The notes: generated from the letters alone by a model not told the origin. 64,000 bases of DNA from Desulfolutivibrio sulfoxidireducens (GCF_013376475.1 NZ_CP045508.1:2454001-2518000); one strand, 5' to 3'; numbered from the stretch's first letter, positions 35,921-44,097 are shown. Made by a program: numbers and translations.

Positions 35921-36360
35921 GGCCGCCTATCTCCAGAAAGATTCCCGGGCATGGCCGCCACGAAACGCCGGATCTCGTCGCGCACCCGCCGATACGGCGC
36001 AAGGCGAGCCTCCTCGTCCGGAGCGTCCCGGGCCAGGGCCGGCGGATCGTCGAAGCCGGCGTGCAGGCGCTTTACGGGACCGGGAAAAAACGGGCAGTTT
36101 TCCGCGGCATGCCCGCACAGGGTGATCACATAGTCGAAGCGCACGTCCGGCAATTCGTCCACGGTCTTGGAACGCTGCCCGGAGATGTCCACCCCGGCCT
36201 CGGCCATGACCCGCACGGCGTCGGGGTCCAGGCCGCGCTTTTCCACGCCGGCGGAGAAGGCCTCGATACTCCCGGGCCTGAGGCTTTTGGCGAACCCCTC
36301 GGCCATCTGGCTGCGACAGGAGTTGCCGGTGCATAAAAAAAGAACATTGACCGTGTCCAT
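35917..36360 (-). CDS. arsC: Thioredoxin-coupled arsenate reductase (LMW-PTP fold)
   Basis: 147 residues. The active-site loop CTGNSCRSQ gives Cys10 and Cys15, with Cys82 and Cys89 in LCGHAAENCP. These are the positions used by the Staphylococcus-type thioredoxin-dependent ArsC. It reduces arsenate to arsenite through a Cys10-Cys82-Cys89 relay. It overlaps the end of the CHASE4 kinase gene by 4 bp. No arsenite efflux gene is in the window. Confidence 0.93.
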   Translation of the reverse strand: MDTVNVLFLCTGNSCRSQMAEGFAKSLRPGSIEAFSAGVEKRGLDPDAVRVMAEAGVDISGQRSKTVDELPDVRFDYVITLCGHAAENCPFFPGPVKRLHAGFDDPPALARDAPDEEARLAPYRRVRDEIRRFVAAMPGNLSGDRRP

Positions 36361-36433
36361 GCGGTCCTCCGAAGCGCCGCCCCGGCCCGGCCCGGGGGAT
36401 CCGGGCGAGATACCGGACAGCGTACATCAAGAC

Positions 36434-36482
36434 GAAAAAAAAGGTAACCGGGCCGGAAAGAATTCCCGATCCCGGGTTCTCA
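36434..36482 (-). terminator. Candidate terminator of the VKOR/thioredoxin-like gene
   Basis: On the minus strand an imperfect AACCCGGG...CCCGGTT stem ends in ACCTTTTTTTT at about 36434-36441, overlapping the last codon. Confidence 0.5.
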
Positions 36483-37313
36483 GAAGACCTCGATGGCGTC
36501 CCACTTCCTGGGCCAGCCGTTGATCTGCAGATGCGGCACCCCGTCCGGCCGGCCGCGCAGGTAGGCCACCTTGTTTGTGAATAGCCGCCAGCGCAGGGCC
36601 AGCCCCACCTCGGCCGGCGGCAAATCCCCGGACCGGGTCAGGGCCTCGGGAAGGGACAGCCCGGCCCGCATGCCTTCCAGGGTGCGGGCGACAAGCTGGA
36701 CGTCCTCCTCGGTTCCGGCGATGGGAAAAAATCCCAGAAAAGGCTTGTCCAGGCGGGACAGGACGGCCACGGCGTCCCGGCAGGCCGGGCAGGTCGGAGA
36801 GAAAAAAAGACGCACGGCGGCCGTCTCCGGGCCGGCGGCGGGCCAGGGGATCATCAGTTCCTGGGCCACGGCGAAGAGGTTGGGGGTCAAGGTTAGAAAC
36901 CAGGCCAGGACCACGGCCCGGGCCAGTCGGCCGGATGTGCGCCAGGGCCGCGCGGCGGCCAGAAGGACCAGGAAGAAAAGCCCGCCGGCGGCAAGACAGG
37001 TCAGGCACGGGGCTGAAAGGGCCATGAACGCGAAAAAGACCACATCGGCGGCCAGGCAGAGAAGGGCCGCGGCCCGGGTCCAGGCGGTTTTTCCCGTAAG
37101 TCCAAGGGCTCCCAGGCCGGCAAAGGCCCCGGCCCCCCACCACCACAGGGACAGCCCGAAAACGGCCGTGCCCTCATGCAGGGCGCAGCCCTTGGTGACG
37201 CAGAGTTCCTCGCCGTAGCCCATCCCCTGGCACACGCACCACACCGCCCCGGCCAAGGCCGCCAGGGGCACGCCGAACCGTCCGGGCGCGCCTTTTCTCA
37301 CGGTATCCGCCAC
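36480..37313 (-). CDS. VKOR-like membrane protein with C-terminal thioredoxin-fold domain
   Basis: About 277 residues from GTG 37313 (GGAGTGGAG upstream); an in-frame ATG at 37421 would overlap the neighbouring gene. The N-terminal half is polytopic, with a loop pair CVTKGC and a membrane CLTC, matching the vitamin K epoxide reductase pattern. The C-terminal half has FFSPTCPACRDAV, a thioredoxin-type CxxC (about 170-180). Such fusions oxidise or shuttle disulfides across the membrane. It sits among arsC and hgcAB genes, where thiol redox matters. Confidence 0.65.
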   Translation of the reverse strand: MADTVRKGAPGRFGVPLAALAGAVWCVCQGMGYGEELCVTKGCALHEGTAVFGLSLWWWGAGAFAGLGALGLTGKTAWTRAAALLCLAADVVFFAFMALSAPCLTCLAAGGLFFLVLLAAARPWRTSGRLARAVVLAWFLTLTPNLFAVAQELMIPWPAAGPETAAVRLFFSPTCPACRDAVAVLSRLDKPFLGFFPIAGTEEDVQLVARTLEGMRAGLSLPEALTRSGDLPPAEVGLALRWRLFTNKVAYLRGRPDGVPHLQINGWPRKWDAIEVF

Positions 37314-37374
37314 GTTCTCCACTCCCTCGCCTCCAGGCAAACACGGCGCGCTCGGCCGCGCCAAAACACTCAGG

Positions 37375-37842
37375 TCACCCGGCCCGGACGGCCAGCATGG
37401 TTTCGACGATATCGGCGGCATCGGTCACCAGGGGGGCGCACACGGACACGAACAGGTTGTCCCTGGCGGCCACCGCGTATCCCTCGGGCGTGGAGGGATC
37501 GCAGCCGATGAGCTCCCGGCAGCGCAGGGAGCCGTGGGCGACGCGAAACGCGTCGAAAAATTCCCCGGCCAGGGCGTAGACGGTTTTTTTGGCCCCGGTT
37601 CCATCCGGCCCGCCACCGCCAAAGGCCAGCCCCAGGGCCATGACCGCCCCGCAGACCGCGCCGCAGGTCTCGCCCATGGACTGCCCGATCCCGAATCCCG
37701 TGGCCAGCCGCACGGCCGCGTCCCGGTCCAGGCCAAGACGCGGGGCCAAGGCCCCCAGCACGGCCTGGGCGCAGTTGTGGCCATCGGCGAAAAGGGCCAG
37801 GGCCGCCCGCGCGGCCGTCCCCTTCTCTTCGTCGTCTGTCAT
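37375..37842 (-). CDS. C_GCAxxG_C_C family redox protein
   Basis: 155 residues from ATG 37842 behind AAGGAGG. It has the hallmark cysteines in HNCAQAVL, ETCGAVCGAVMALG, CRELIGCD and VSVCAPLV. This family is common in anaerobes and is predicted to bind a metal or redox cofactor; no reaction is established. The terminator at 37900-37923 separates it from the upstream arsC. Confidence 0.85.
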   Translation of the reverse strand: MTDDEEKGTAARAALALFADGHNCAQAVLGALAPRLGLDRDAAVRLATGFGIGQSMGETCGAVCGAVMALGLAFGGGGPDGTGAKKTVYALAGEFFDAFRVAHGSLRCRELIGCDPSTPEGYAVAARDNLFVSVCAPLVTDAADIVETMLAVRAG

Positions 37843-37899
37843 GCGGCCCTCCTTACCGAGTGCGCCGTGGCCGGCGGGCAAAGCCGACGCCTCATCCGC

Positions 37900-37923
37900 A
37901 AAAGGCCGGGGCGAACCCCGGCC
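37900..37923 (-). terminator. Intrinsic terminator after the second arsC
   Basis: On the minus strand GGCCGGGG-TTCG-CCCCGGCC is followed by TTTTG. The perfect 8-bp stem lies 60 bp beyond the stop of the arsC at 37982. Confidence 0.75.
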
Positions 37924-37981
37924 AGAAGGTATCAAAAGACGGTCCGGCGTCAATAATGCCGAAAGTCCGCCCGGATCCGGA

Positions 37982-38449
37982 TCACCATTCCCCGCCCTCC
38001 CTTGCGCCCTGGTCCTCGCCCGACCCGAACCGGCGCACAAAAAGCCTTATGGCCTCCTCGATGCGGTCGCGGATCAGGCGCACCCCGGCCAGCTTCTGTT
38101 CGTGCGTCCCCTCCAGCGCGGCGGGGTCCTCGAAGGGCCAATGCTCCCGGTGCACCAGCCCGGGAAAGATGGGGCACTGCTTTTCGCTGGATGCGTCGCA
38201 TACGGTGATCACGTATTCAAACAGCCGCCCCTGCCGGAAAAGATCGAAGGCGCTTTGGGTCGTGGCCCCGGAGAGGTCGATCCCCTTCTCGGCCATGGCC
38301 TCGACCACCAGGGGATTGACGCTCGTGGGCGAAAGCCCGGCGCTCTCCACGGCAAAGGCCCCCGCGGCCAGATGCTTCAGAAACGCCTCGGCCATCTGGC
38401 TTCTGGCCGAATTGTGCACACAGATGAAAAGCACGGTCTTTTTTTTCAT
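37982..38449 (-). CDS. arsC: Arsenate reductase-like LMW-PTP protein (second type)
   Basis: 155 residues, ATG 38449 behind AGGGAGGC. The loop CVHNSARSQ has Cys10 but Ala at the position of Cys15; the other conserved cysteines are in TVCDASSEKQCPIFPG (84 and 92). It resembles the ArsC clade common in sulfate reducers and differs from the copy at 35917. It is downstream of hgcB by 116 bp and may read through from the arsR-hgcAB operon. Confidence 0.88.
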   Translation of the reverse strand: MKKKTVLFICVHNSARSQMAEAFLKHLAAGAFAVESAGLSPTSVNPLVVEAMAEKGIDLSGATTQSAFDLFRQGRLFEYVITVCDASSEKQCPIFPGLVHREHWPFEDPAALEGTHEQKLAGVRLIRDRIEEAIRLFVRRFGSGEDQGAREGGEW

Positions 38450-38565
38450 GCCCGCCTCCCTGAGTGTGATCGGCGCTCCGGCGGCTCAAGCCCGGCTCGC
38501 TCGTTTTTATGCGAGCCTCGCACAACAGCGTGACGATCAGGCGACGACGGCCGGCGCGCTCCCCC

Positions 38566-38841
38566 TCAGCAGCACGAGGCCCGGGCCTGGCCCCGAAGCC
38601 AAACCTGGAGGATGTACGCGGCGCAGCCCACGCCCGGGGTGACGCTCACGGCCCCCGAGGGGCAGTTGGTGACGCAGGCCCCGCACTCCATGCACCCGTC
38701 CCGGTCGACCAGGACCGCCCGCCCCCCGTCCATGGCCAGCACCCCTCGCGGGCACACCACCGCGCACATGCCGCAGCCCACGCACCGTTCCCGGTCCAGC
38801 CCGATGGTGGCCACCCCGTCTAGATACCGCATCCCGCGCAT
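38566..38841 (-). CDS. hgcB: HgcB, ferredoxin of mercury methylation
   Basis: 91 residues from ATG 38841 behind GGAGGAACC. Two 4Fe-4S motifs: Cys20/23/26/30 (CVGCGMCAVVCP) and Cys50/53/56/60 (CMECGACVTNCP). Cys73 in GVGCAAY and a C-terminal vicinal pair Cys90-Cys91 match the diagnostic extra cysteines of HgcB. It is expected to reduce the cobalamin of HgcA and hand over Hg(II). It begins 11 bp after hgcA. Confidence 0.94.
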   Translation of the reverse strand: MRGMRYLDGVATIGLDRERCVGCGMCAVVCPRGVLAMDGGRAVLVDRDGCMECGACVTNCPSGAVSVTPGVGCAAYILQVWLRGQARASCC

Positions 38842-38852
38842 GGTTCCTCCAC

Positions 38853-40247
38853 TCAGGAAAAGGCGTCGACGACCCAGGCCAGGATCGCCGCCACAAGGCC
38901 CAGGGCCTGAAGGGGCATGGCCCGGCGCATCTCGCGCTCCACCCCGGAGGGCGAGGCGAAAGGCGTCGATCCGGTGAATCCCATGGCCAGCCAGGAGCCC
39001 AGGCCGGCCGAGACCAGGGCCAGGGACGCACCCCCGGCCGGCCCCACGAGCCCCGGGGAGAGGACCTCAGCGGCCAAGGCCAGCCCCGCCCCGGCGACCG
39101 ATCCGACAAGCGCGCCCTTGGCCGCGAAGGCCCGGCCCGGGATCCACGGCAGAAGCGCCGGGACCAGAACCGCGCCGCACAGGGTCCCCAGGGCCACCCC
39201 GGCCGCAAACCAGACCCCGCGCCGCCAGGCGGCGGACAGGGAAAAGACCTCCGGCCCGATCCCGGACAGGAGCACGGCCGCAAGCACCGCCCACCACAGC
39301 CATTTCCGGGCCAGGTACAACTCGACGGGGATCAACGCCAGCCGCTCGGAGATGGAAAAAGTCACCCGGCGCATGTGAGGCGCGGCCCGCTCCCCGTCCC
39401 GCACAAAGGCCGGCAGGTCGGCCGCCCGGACAGGGCCGAAGACCGCCGTGAACCCGCACAGACGCCGGACCTCCCGGGCATCGAGGCCGGGTCCGGCCAG
39501 TTGGGGCACGATGAGCCGGCGGTGGGCCACCACCCGGGCGAGTCCCGTGGCCTCGACCAGGCGCGCCGTCTCCCGCGCGGAAAAAGAACCCTTGCCGGCC
39601 GCGCACCACACGTTGATGCCCCGGGTATCCAGGACCAGGATCCAGGCGTCGAGACCGCCGAGTTCCCGGCGCAGGGCGTCGAAGGACAGTTTGTAGTCCG
39701 CCGTGACCACGACCGGCGAACGTTCCCCGGGCCGGCCGACGGCGTACAGGCCCGGGGCCACCCGGTAGCCGTCCCGGGCGTATCCCAACCGCGCCCCCAG
39801 AGTCCCCCACGCGTCCCGGCGGTCGAGGACGGTTTTGACCACGGGCACAGGGCCCGCCGGCGTGGGTAAAAAGGTCTCGACGAACGGGCTCATCTCGTAC
39901 CCGGGCCGGGCGAAGGGGCTGGCCGGAGGAAGCGGCCGTCCGCCGCAACAGGGCTCGGAGGTCTCGGGAAGGCCGTCCGCGTCCGGCGGTCCAAACGGCC
40001 CGTTCCCCGGCGACTCGGCCGGACTCTGGAAATACGCCGGGCCTGGCCCGTTCCCCGGCGACTCGGCCGGACTCTGACAACATGCCGGGCCTGACCCGTT
40101 CCCCGGCGACTCGGCCTGCCCGGGGCGGCACGCGCCGCCCGATCCGGGACCGCGAGGCTCGGGCAAGCCGGTTCGCCCGTCCTCCCTCCGACAGGAACAC
40201 GCCGGCGCGAAACCGGCCGGATCTCCCGGCCACGGAAAACGCCTCAC
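38853..40247 (-). CDS. hgcA: HgcA, corrinoid protein of mercury methylation, with long repeat-rich N-terminus
   Basis: 464 residues from GTG 40247, overlapping the arsR stop (GTGA) behind GGGGAGAAGG. Residues from about 118 form the cobalamin-binding domain. The cap-helix NVWCAAGK (Cys215, the cobalt ligand of the family) is intact. About five membrane helices (roughly 330-460) follow. With HgcB it transfers a methyl group to Hg(II), giving methylmercury. Residues 1-115 are an unusual Pro/Gly-rich extension with three AESPGNG repeats (16-residue period) and Cys motifs CSC and CC. The cap-helix Cys lies about 120 residues later than in P. mercurii ND132 (Cys93). CdhD-type proteins lack this motif and the membrane part. 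Confidence 0.95.
   Translation of the reverse strand: MRRFPWPGDPAGFAPACSCRREDGRTGLPEPRGPGSGGACRPGQAESPGNGSGPACCQSPAESPGNGPGPAYFQSPAESPGNGPFGPPDADGLPETSEPCCGGRPLPPASPFARPGYEMSPFVETFLPTPAGPVPVVKTVLDRRDAWGTLGARLGYARDGYRVAPGLYAVGRPGERSPVVVTADYKLSFDALRRELGGLDAWILVLDTRGINVWCAAGKGSFSARETARLVEATGLARVVAHRRLIVPQLAGPGLDAREVRRLCGFTAVFGPVRAADLPAFVRDGERAAPHMRRVTFSISERLALIPVELYLARKWLWWAVLAAVLLSGIGPEVFSLSAAWRRGVWFAAGVALGTLCGAVLVPALLPWIPGRAFAAKGALVGSVAGAGLALAAEVLSPGLVGPAGGASLALVSAGLGSWLAMGFTGSTPFASPSGVEREMRRAMPLQALGLVAAILAWVVDAFS
39985..40118 (-). repeat. 48-bp tandem repeat in the hgcA 5' coding part
   Basis: Three units begin with CGTTCCCCGGCGACTCGGCC on the plus strand (about 40001, 40049, 40097). They encode the AESPGNG repeats of the HgcA N-terminus. 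The third unit is partial. Confidence 0.8.
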
Positions 40248-40591
40248 GCCTTCTCCCCGCAACGCCGCCCTCGCGGCTCGCCCACGCCCCCCGGGCACAG
40301 GGCCTCGGCCAGGGCCTTGAACCGAGCCAGCCCCTCCCGGTCGATACAGTAGCAGGTGCTCGGACCGTCCACCTCCCCGCGTACCAGTCCGGCCCGCTTG
40401 AGCTTGCGCAGGTGTTCGCTGACCGTGGACTGGGCCAGGGACAGGACCTCCACGATGCGCCCGCACACGCAGCCGTCGATCTCGTGGAGATGGCGCAGAA
40501 TGGCGATCCGGGCCGGATGGGCCAGGGCCTTGCAGGCACGGGCCAATTCCTCGTCAGTGGGATCGGGAAGAAGGGGGGCGCGCGTATTCAT
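40244..40591 (-). CDS. arsR: ArsR-family repressor of the hgcAB operon
   Basis: 115 residues from ATG 40591. It has a winged HTH ([20 protein letters not shown], about 51-70). Cys41-Val-Cys43 sits at the metal/arsenite-sensing helix as in the CVC motif of ArsR, and Cys80/Cys82 are in the dimer region. Arsenite binding should release it from DNA. It is translationally coupled to hgcA. The start codon overlaps a palindrome, so it likely represses itself and hgcAB. Regulation of hgcAB by an ArsR-like protein has been reported in Pseudodesulfovibrio mercurii ND132. Confidence 0.9.
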   Translation of the reverse strand: MNTRAPLLPDPTDEELARACKALAHPARIAILRHLHEIDGCVCGRIVEVLSLAQSTVSEHLRKLKRAGLVRGEVDGPSTCYCIDREGLARFKALAEALCPGGVGEPRGRRCGEKA

Positions 40592-40630
40592 CGTAAATCG
40601 TCGATTAACGATAAAGCCCCCGGCAGTCAA
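40590..40630 (-). promoter_or_regulatory. Promoter and ArsR operator of arsR-hgcA-hgcB
   Basis: A TTGACT (40625-40630), 17-bp spacer, TAATCG (40602-40607) promoter overlaps a 23-bp near-perfect palindrome ATCGTTAAT-CGACG-ATTTACGAT (40590-40612). The arsR start codon lies in its right arm. The expected transcript would be leaderless or nearly so. Confidence 0.65.
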
Positions 40631-40702
40631 GGCCGGTCAAGCCCAGACAGGCCCAGACAGGCATAATGTTCGGCCGAAAAACGATGGGAACGGAAAGTGG
40701 CG

Positions 40703-40954
40703 CTACGCAATCGGCTCGACCAGGATGTGGTCGGCCTCGTTATTGCGCAGGGTCAACGTAAAGTCCTTGATGCGCAGGGCCACAGGGTCCTTGAGCGGGG
40801 CCCGGCCGATGACCAGGACCTCGGTTCCCGGGACCAGCCCCATGTCCCGCAGGCGTCGGCCGAGTTCGCCCGAGGCCTCGATGCCGCGGATGCGCGCCCG
40901 CTGTCCCACCCGCAGGCGACGCAGTCCGCAAAGGGCTCCGTTCTCTTTTTCCAT
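40703..40954 (-). CDS. feoA: FeoA-domain protein
   Basis: 83 residues, ATG 40954 behind GGAAAGGAGA. SH3-like FeoA domain (RVGQRARIRGI, GRRLRDMGLVPGTEVLVIG, HILVEPIA). No feoB lies next to it; the only feoB is at 24.6 kb. A terminator separates it from the Cys-rich FeoA upstream. It may modulate the same FeoB or act independently. Confidence 0.85.
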   Translation of the reverse strand: MEKENGALCGLRRLRVGQRARIRGIEASGELGRRLRDMGLVPGTEVLVIGRAPLKDPVALRIKDFTLTLRNNEADHILVEPIA

Positions 40955-41071
40955 GCCGTCTCCTTTCCGGAAATGACGGCATGTAACGCGGCGGGCGCGC
41001 CTGGTCAAACGGAACCGCCCGGGAAAAGGGCGGCGCTCCAGGGGCTGTCGACGGGATCGGAAAAAGTGGAC

Positions 41072-41108
41072 GGCGACTCCGGGCGGGCGTGGGCCTCCCG
41101 GAGTCGCC
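41072..41108 (-). terminator. Terminator between the two feoA-type genes
   Basis: On the minus strand GGCGACTCCGGG...CCCGGAGTCGCC (12-bp stem) is followed by GTCCACTTTTTCC. Confidence 0.7.
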
Positions 41109-41152
41109 GTCACGGGGTGCGGGCGAGAAATGCGTCGCAACGAAAAAAAGGA

Positions 41153-41413
41153 TCAGGCGGCGATGAAACGGTCGGATTCGGGATCCACGGCCCGGGCCAG
41201 GATGTTTCCCGCCAGACCATGCCCCAGGGTCAGACGCGTCCCGCGTACCTTGAGATAACAGGGGCCGCCGCACCCGGAGCACACCTCGACCACGGTTCCC
41301 GGGACCAGGCCCATGGCGCACAGACGTCCCCGGGCGCGCGCGCATTCGCACAATTGCTCAATGCGAACCCGGCTTCCGGCCGGAAACTGACTCAAGGGTC
41401 CGTAGGGGGCCAT
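41153..41413 (-). CDS. feoA: Cys-rich FeoA-domain protein under Fur-like promoter
   Basis: 86 residues from ATG 41413 behind AAGGAGC. A FeoA domain (SRVRIEQL, CAMGLVPGTVVEV, GNILARAV) contains six cysteines: Cys22, Cys24, Cys32, Cys45, Cys48 and Cys52 (CECAR, CSGCGGPC). Ordinary FeoA lacks these, so it may bind iron or an iron-sulfur cluster. The Fur-like promoter sits 30 bp upstream. Confidence 0.82.
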   Translation of the reverse strand: MAPYGPLSQFPAGSRVRIEQLCECARARGRLCAMGLVPGTVVEVCSGCGGPCYLKVRGTRLTLGHGLAGNILARAVDPESDRFIAA

Positions 41414-41437
41414 GCCTGCTCCTTGTGTTGCGAGAAA

Positions 41438-41466
41438 GAGATAGGCCCATTGAAAATGATTGTCAA
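41438..41466 (-). promoter_or_regulatory. Fur-like promoter of the Cys-rich feoA
   Basis: On the minus strand TTGACA (41461-41466), 17-bp spacer, TATCTC (41438-41443). GACAATCATTTTCAAT (41449-41464) is the Fur-box-like part. It has the same architecture as the promoters at 21016 and 24019. Confidence 0.65.
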
Positions 41467-41578
41467 GGTCCTTGTAACCTTCCCGCCGCATTCTTTTCCC
41501 GGTGGCGGCACGCCGGGAAATCCACCACGAGCGTCCGGCCAAGGATTGCGATTTCCCGGGGCCACGGGTACAAGGGGG

Positions 41579-41722
41579 ACTTCCTCAGGGCGGGGTGGAA
41601 GTCCCCACCGGCGGTATCCCGGCATGTCCGGGGAGCCCGCGAGCGCCCCCTGCCTGGCCAGGGGGGTCAGCAGACCCGGTGAGAGGCCGGGGCCGACGGT
41701 CACAGTCCGGATGGAAGAGGAG
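41579..41722 (+). promoter_or_regulatory. FMN riboswitch (RFN element) upstream of ribB
   Basis: Conserved blocks AGGGCGGGGTGGAAGTCCCC-ACCGGCGGTA, GAGCCCGCGAGCG, CCCGGTGAGAGGCCGGGGCCGACGGT and AGTCCGGATGGAAGA are present in order. A GCGCGCGG...CCGCGCGC hairpin (about 41728-41752) is the probable expression platform. FMN should shut off ribB. Confidence 0.95.
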
Positions 41723-41890
41723 ACGATGCGCGCGGACCGTGCGCCGCGCGCGAGCATTCCGACGCGGTCTTTTCCCAAAGGCCCGCGCCGGGCGTGTCCT
41801 GTCGCGCCCGGAACGCGCCGTTGTCCGGACCGCCCGGGACCGTCTTTTCGAACGCCCTGATTCTGGTCATCCTTTACACGGAGCGTCGCC

Positions 41891-42535
41891 ATGAATCAGT
41901 CCCGCATCAGTCCCCAATCATCCCCTTCCCGAAACGTCGAACGCGCCCTGGAGGCCTTGCGCCGGGGGCGCGGCATCCTGGTGGTGGACGACGAGGACCG
42001 CGAAAACGAGGGCGACCTCATTTTCGCGGCCAAGACCCTGACCCGCGACCAGATGGCCATGCTCATCCGGGAGTGCAGCGGCATCGTGTGCCTGTGCCTG
42101 ACGGACGCCAAGGCCGATGCGTTGGAACTGCCGCCCATGGTCGCCAAAAACACCTGCAGAAACGGCACGGCGTTTACCGTGAGCATCGAGGCCGCGCGCG
42201 GGGTGGGCACCGGGGTGTCGGCCGAGGACCGGCTGACCACGGTCAAGACGGCCACGGCCGTCGATGCCGTGCCCACGGATCTGGCCCGGCCGGGGCACGT
42301 TTTTCCGCTTCGGGCCAGGCCCGGCGGGGTTCTCGAGCGCCGGGGGCATACCGAGGCCACAGTGGATATGGCCCGGCTGGCCGGATTCGATCCCTGCGGG
42401 GTGTTGTGCGAATTGACCAATCCCGATGGAACCATGTCCCGGATGCCGGAGATCCTGGCCTTCTCCCGGCAACACGACTTCCCGATCCTGAGCGTTGAGG
42501 ACCTGGCGCTCTACCGCAGGGCGCGCGAGGCCTGA
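41891..42535 (+). CDS. ribB: 3,4-dihydroxy-2-butanone 4-phosphate synthase
   Basis: 214 residues. It has the family motif [15 protein letters not shown] (about 33-47), the [13 protein letters not shown] region and the [14 protein letters not shown] segment with catalytic His. It converts ribulose 5-phosphate to the four-carbon riboflavin precursor. It is monofunctional, lacking the RibA domain. It is the only gene below the FMN riboswitch, with a ~170-nt gap holding the expression platform. Confidence 0.95.
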   Translation: MNQSRISPQSSPSRNVERALEALRRGRGILVVDDEDRENEGDLIFAAKTLTRDQMAMLIRECSGIVCLCLTDAKADALELPPMVAKNTCRNGTAFTVSIEAARGVGTGVSAEDRLTTVKTATAVDAVPTDLARPGHVFPLRARPGGVLERRGHTEATVDMARLAGFDPCGVLCELTNPDGTMSRMPEILAFSRQHDFPILSVEDLALYRRAREA

Positions 42536-42578
42536 TCCTCGTCGACGCCCGAAAAAAATCCAGGCTGTGCGTCCGGGG

Positions 42579-42731
42579 CGAGGCTGCTGACAAAGTCAGC
42601 AGCCTCGAAAATCACGAGCAGGTCGCGGCATCGCCGCGCCGTAAGCGAGTGATTTTCGTGCCTTTCCGCCCGGCGGCAAAGCCGCCGCAGGCGGCGCAAA
42701 GCCCCTGTTTTGTTTCAAAACAGGGGCTTTG
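42579..42731. repeat. Cluster of four perfect or near-perfect hairpins between convergent genes
   Basis: 13-bp hairpin at 42579-42607 (CGAGGCTGCTGAC), an outer CGAAAATCAC/GTGATTTTCG pair spanning 42606-42658, CGGCGGC-AAA-GCCGCCG at 42671-42687, and a 16-bp stem CAAAGCCCCTGTTTTG at 42697-42731. The last can terminate transcription from both sides. Confidence 0.8.
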
Positions 42732-42750
42732 TATTTCGTGGGATCCCCCC

Positions 42751-44097
42751 CTATTCCGCGATGTCCGGACAGGCCTTGAGGGCCTCGGCAATGTCTTTTT
42801 CGGGATATTCGAAGTTGGTCAGCTTGCCGGCGAGATAGGCGTCGTAGGAGGCCAGGTCGAGCAGGCCGTGGCCGGAATAGAGAAAGACCACCACCTCGCC
42901 CGGCTTGGCCTTCCTGGCCGTCTCGATGGCCCCCTTGATGGCGTGGGCGGTCTCCGGAGCCGGCAGGAAGCCCTCTGTGCGCAAGAAAAGCCTGGCCGCG
43001 TCAAAGCATTCGAGCTGGTGGTAGGCCTCGGCGTCAACCAGGCCCTCGGCCACCAGGTTGCACAGAAGGGGCGCGTCGCCGTGGTAGCGCAGGCCCCCGG
43101 CGTGGATGGGCGCGGGCATGAAGGAGTGTCCCAGGGTGTGCATCTTGATCAGGGGGGTCAGCCTGGCCACGTCGCCGTAGTCGTAGCGGAAGGCCCCCCG
43201 GGTCAGGGTCGGGCAGGCCTTGGGCTCGACGGCGATGAACCGGATGTTCTCCCCGGCCAGCCGGCGCGGCAGAAAGGGCAAAAAAAGGCCGGCGAAGTTG
43301 CTGCCGCCGCCCACGCAGCCCACGAGATAATCGGGCTTTTCGCCGATCATGGCCAGTTGCTTTTCCGTCTCCAGGCCGCAGATGGTCTGGTGCAACAGCA
43401 CGTGGTTGAGCACGCTGCCCAGGGAATACTTGGTGTCGTCGTGGGTGGCCGCGTCCTCCACGGCCTCGGAGATGGCCAGGCCCAGGCTTCCGGCGCAGTC
43501 GGGATCCCGGCCGAGCATGTCCCGACCGGTGCGGGTCTTGTCCGAGGGCGAGGCGAAGACCTCGCCGCCGTAAGCCTGGATGAGGCTGCGGCGATAGGGC
43601 TTCTGGTTGTAGCTGACCTTGACCATGTACACGGTGCATGACAGTCCGAACATGCCGCAGGCAAACGACAGGGCCGTTCCCCACTGGCCCGCGCCGGTCT
43701 CGGTGGCGATGCGCCTTACGCCCTCGATCTTGTTGTAGTAGACCTGGGGCACGGCGGTGTTGGGCTTGTGCGATCCGGCCGGGGACACGGACTCGTTTTT
43801 GTAGTAGATGCGGCATGTGACCCCCAGGGCCTCCTCCAGGCGTCTGGCCCGGACCAGGGGGGTGGGACGGTAGAGGCGGTAGACGTCCAGGACCGGTTCG
43901 GGGATGTCGATCCACCGCTGCGGGGACAGCTCCTGCTCAATGACCGCCTTGGGGAAAATCGGTTCGAGCTGGTCCGGGGTAAGGGGCTTCTGGGTCTGGG
44001 GGTCCAGGGGCGGGGCCAGCGGCGTCGGCAGGTCGGGCAAGGCGTTGTACCACTTCGTGGGCATGTCTTTTTCCGGAAGAATGATCTTCATCTCCAT
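42751..44097 (-). CDS. TrpB2-type tryptophan synthase beta-like PLP enzyme
   Basis: 448 residues from ATG 44097 (GGGGA upstream); the frame stays open to 45387 but that part is porin read backwards. It has the long N-terminal part typical of TrpB2 ([15 protein letters not shown]), the PLP lysine in [15 protein letters not shown], the [14 protein letters not shown] segment and GGGSNFAG phosphate-binding loop. It should condense indole and serine to tryptophan. No trpA is near, as usual for stand-alone TrpB2. Confidence 0.92.
   Translation of the reverse strand: MEMKIILPEKDMPTKWYNALPDLPTPLAPPLDPQTQKPLTPDQLEPIFPKAVIEQELSPQRWIDIPEPVLDVYRLYRPTPLVRARRLEEALGVTCRIYYKNESVSPAGSHKPNTAVPQVYYNKIEGVRRIATETGAGQWGTALSFACGMFGLSCTVYMVKVSYNQKPYRRSLIQAYGGEVFASPSDKTRTGRDMLGRDPDCAGSLGLAISEAVEDAATHDDTKYSLGSVLNHVLLHQTICGLETEKQLAMIGEKPDYLVGCVGGGSNFAGLFLPFLPRRLAGENIRFIAVEPKACPTLTRGAFRYDYGDVARLTPLIKMHTLGHSFMPAPIHAGGLRYHGDAPLLCNLVAEGLVDAEAYHQLECFDAARLFLRTEGFLPAPETAHAIKGAIETARKAKPGEVVVFLYSGHGLLDLASYDAYLAGKLTNFEYPEKDIAEALKACPDIAE

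Noticed and set aside
38853-40247. CdhD/AcsC-type corrinoid iron-sulfur protein instead of HgcA
   Set aside because: The NVWCAAGK cap helix, C-terminal membrane helices, adjacent hgcB with its specific cysteines and the ArsR linkage all point to HgcA.
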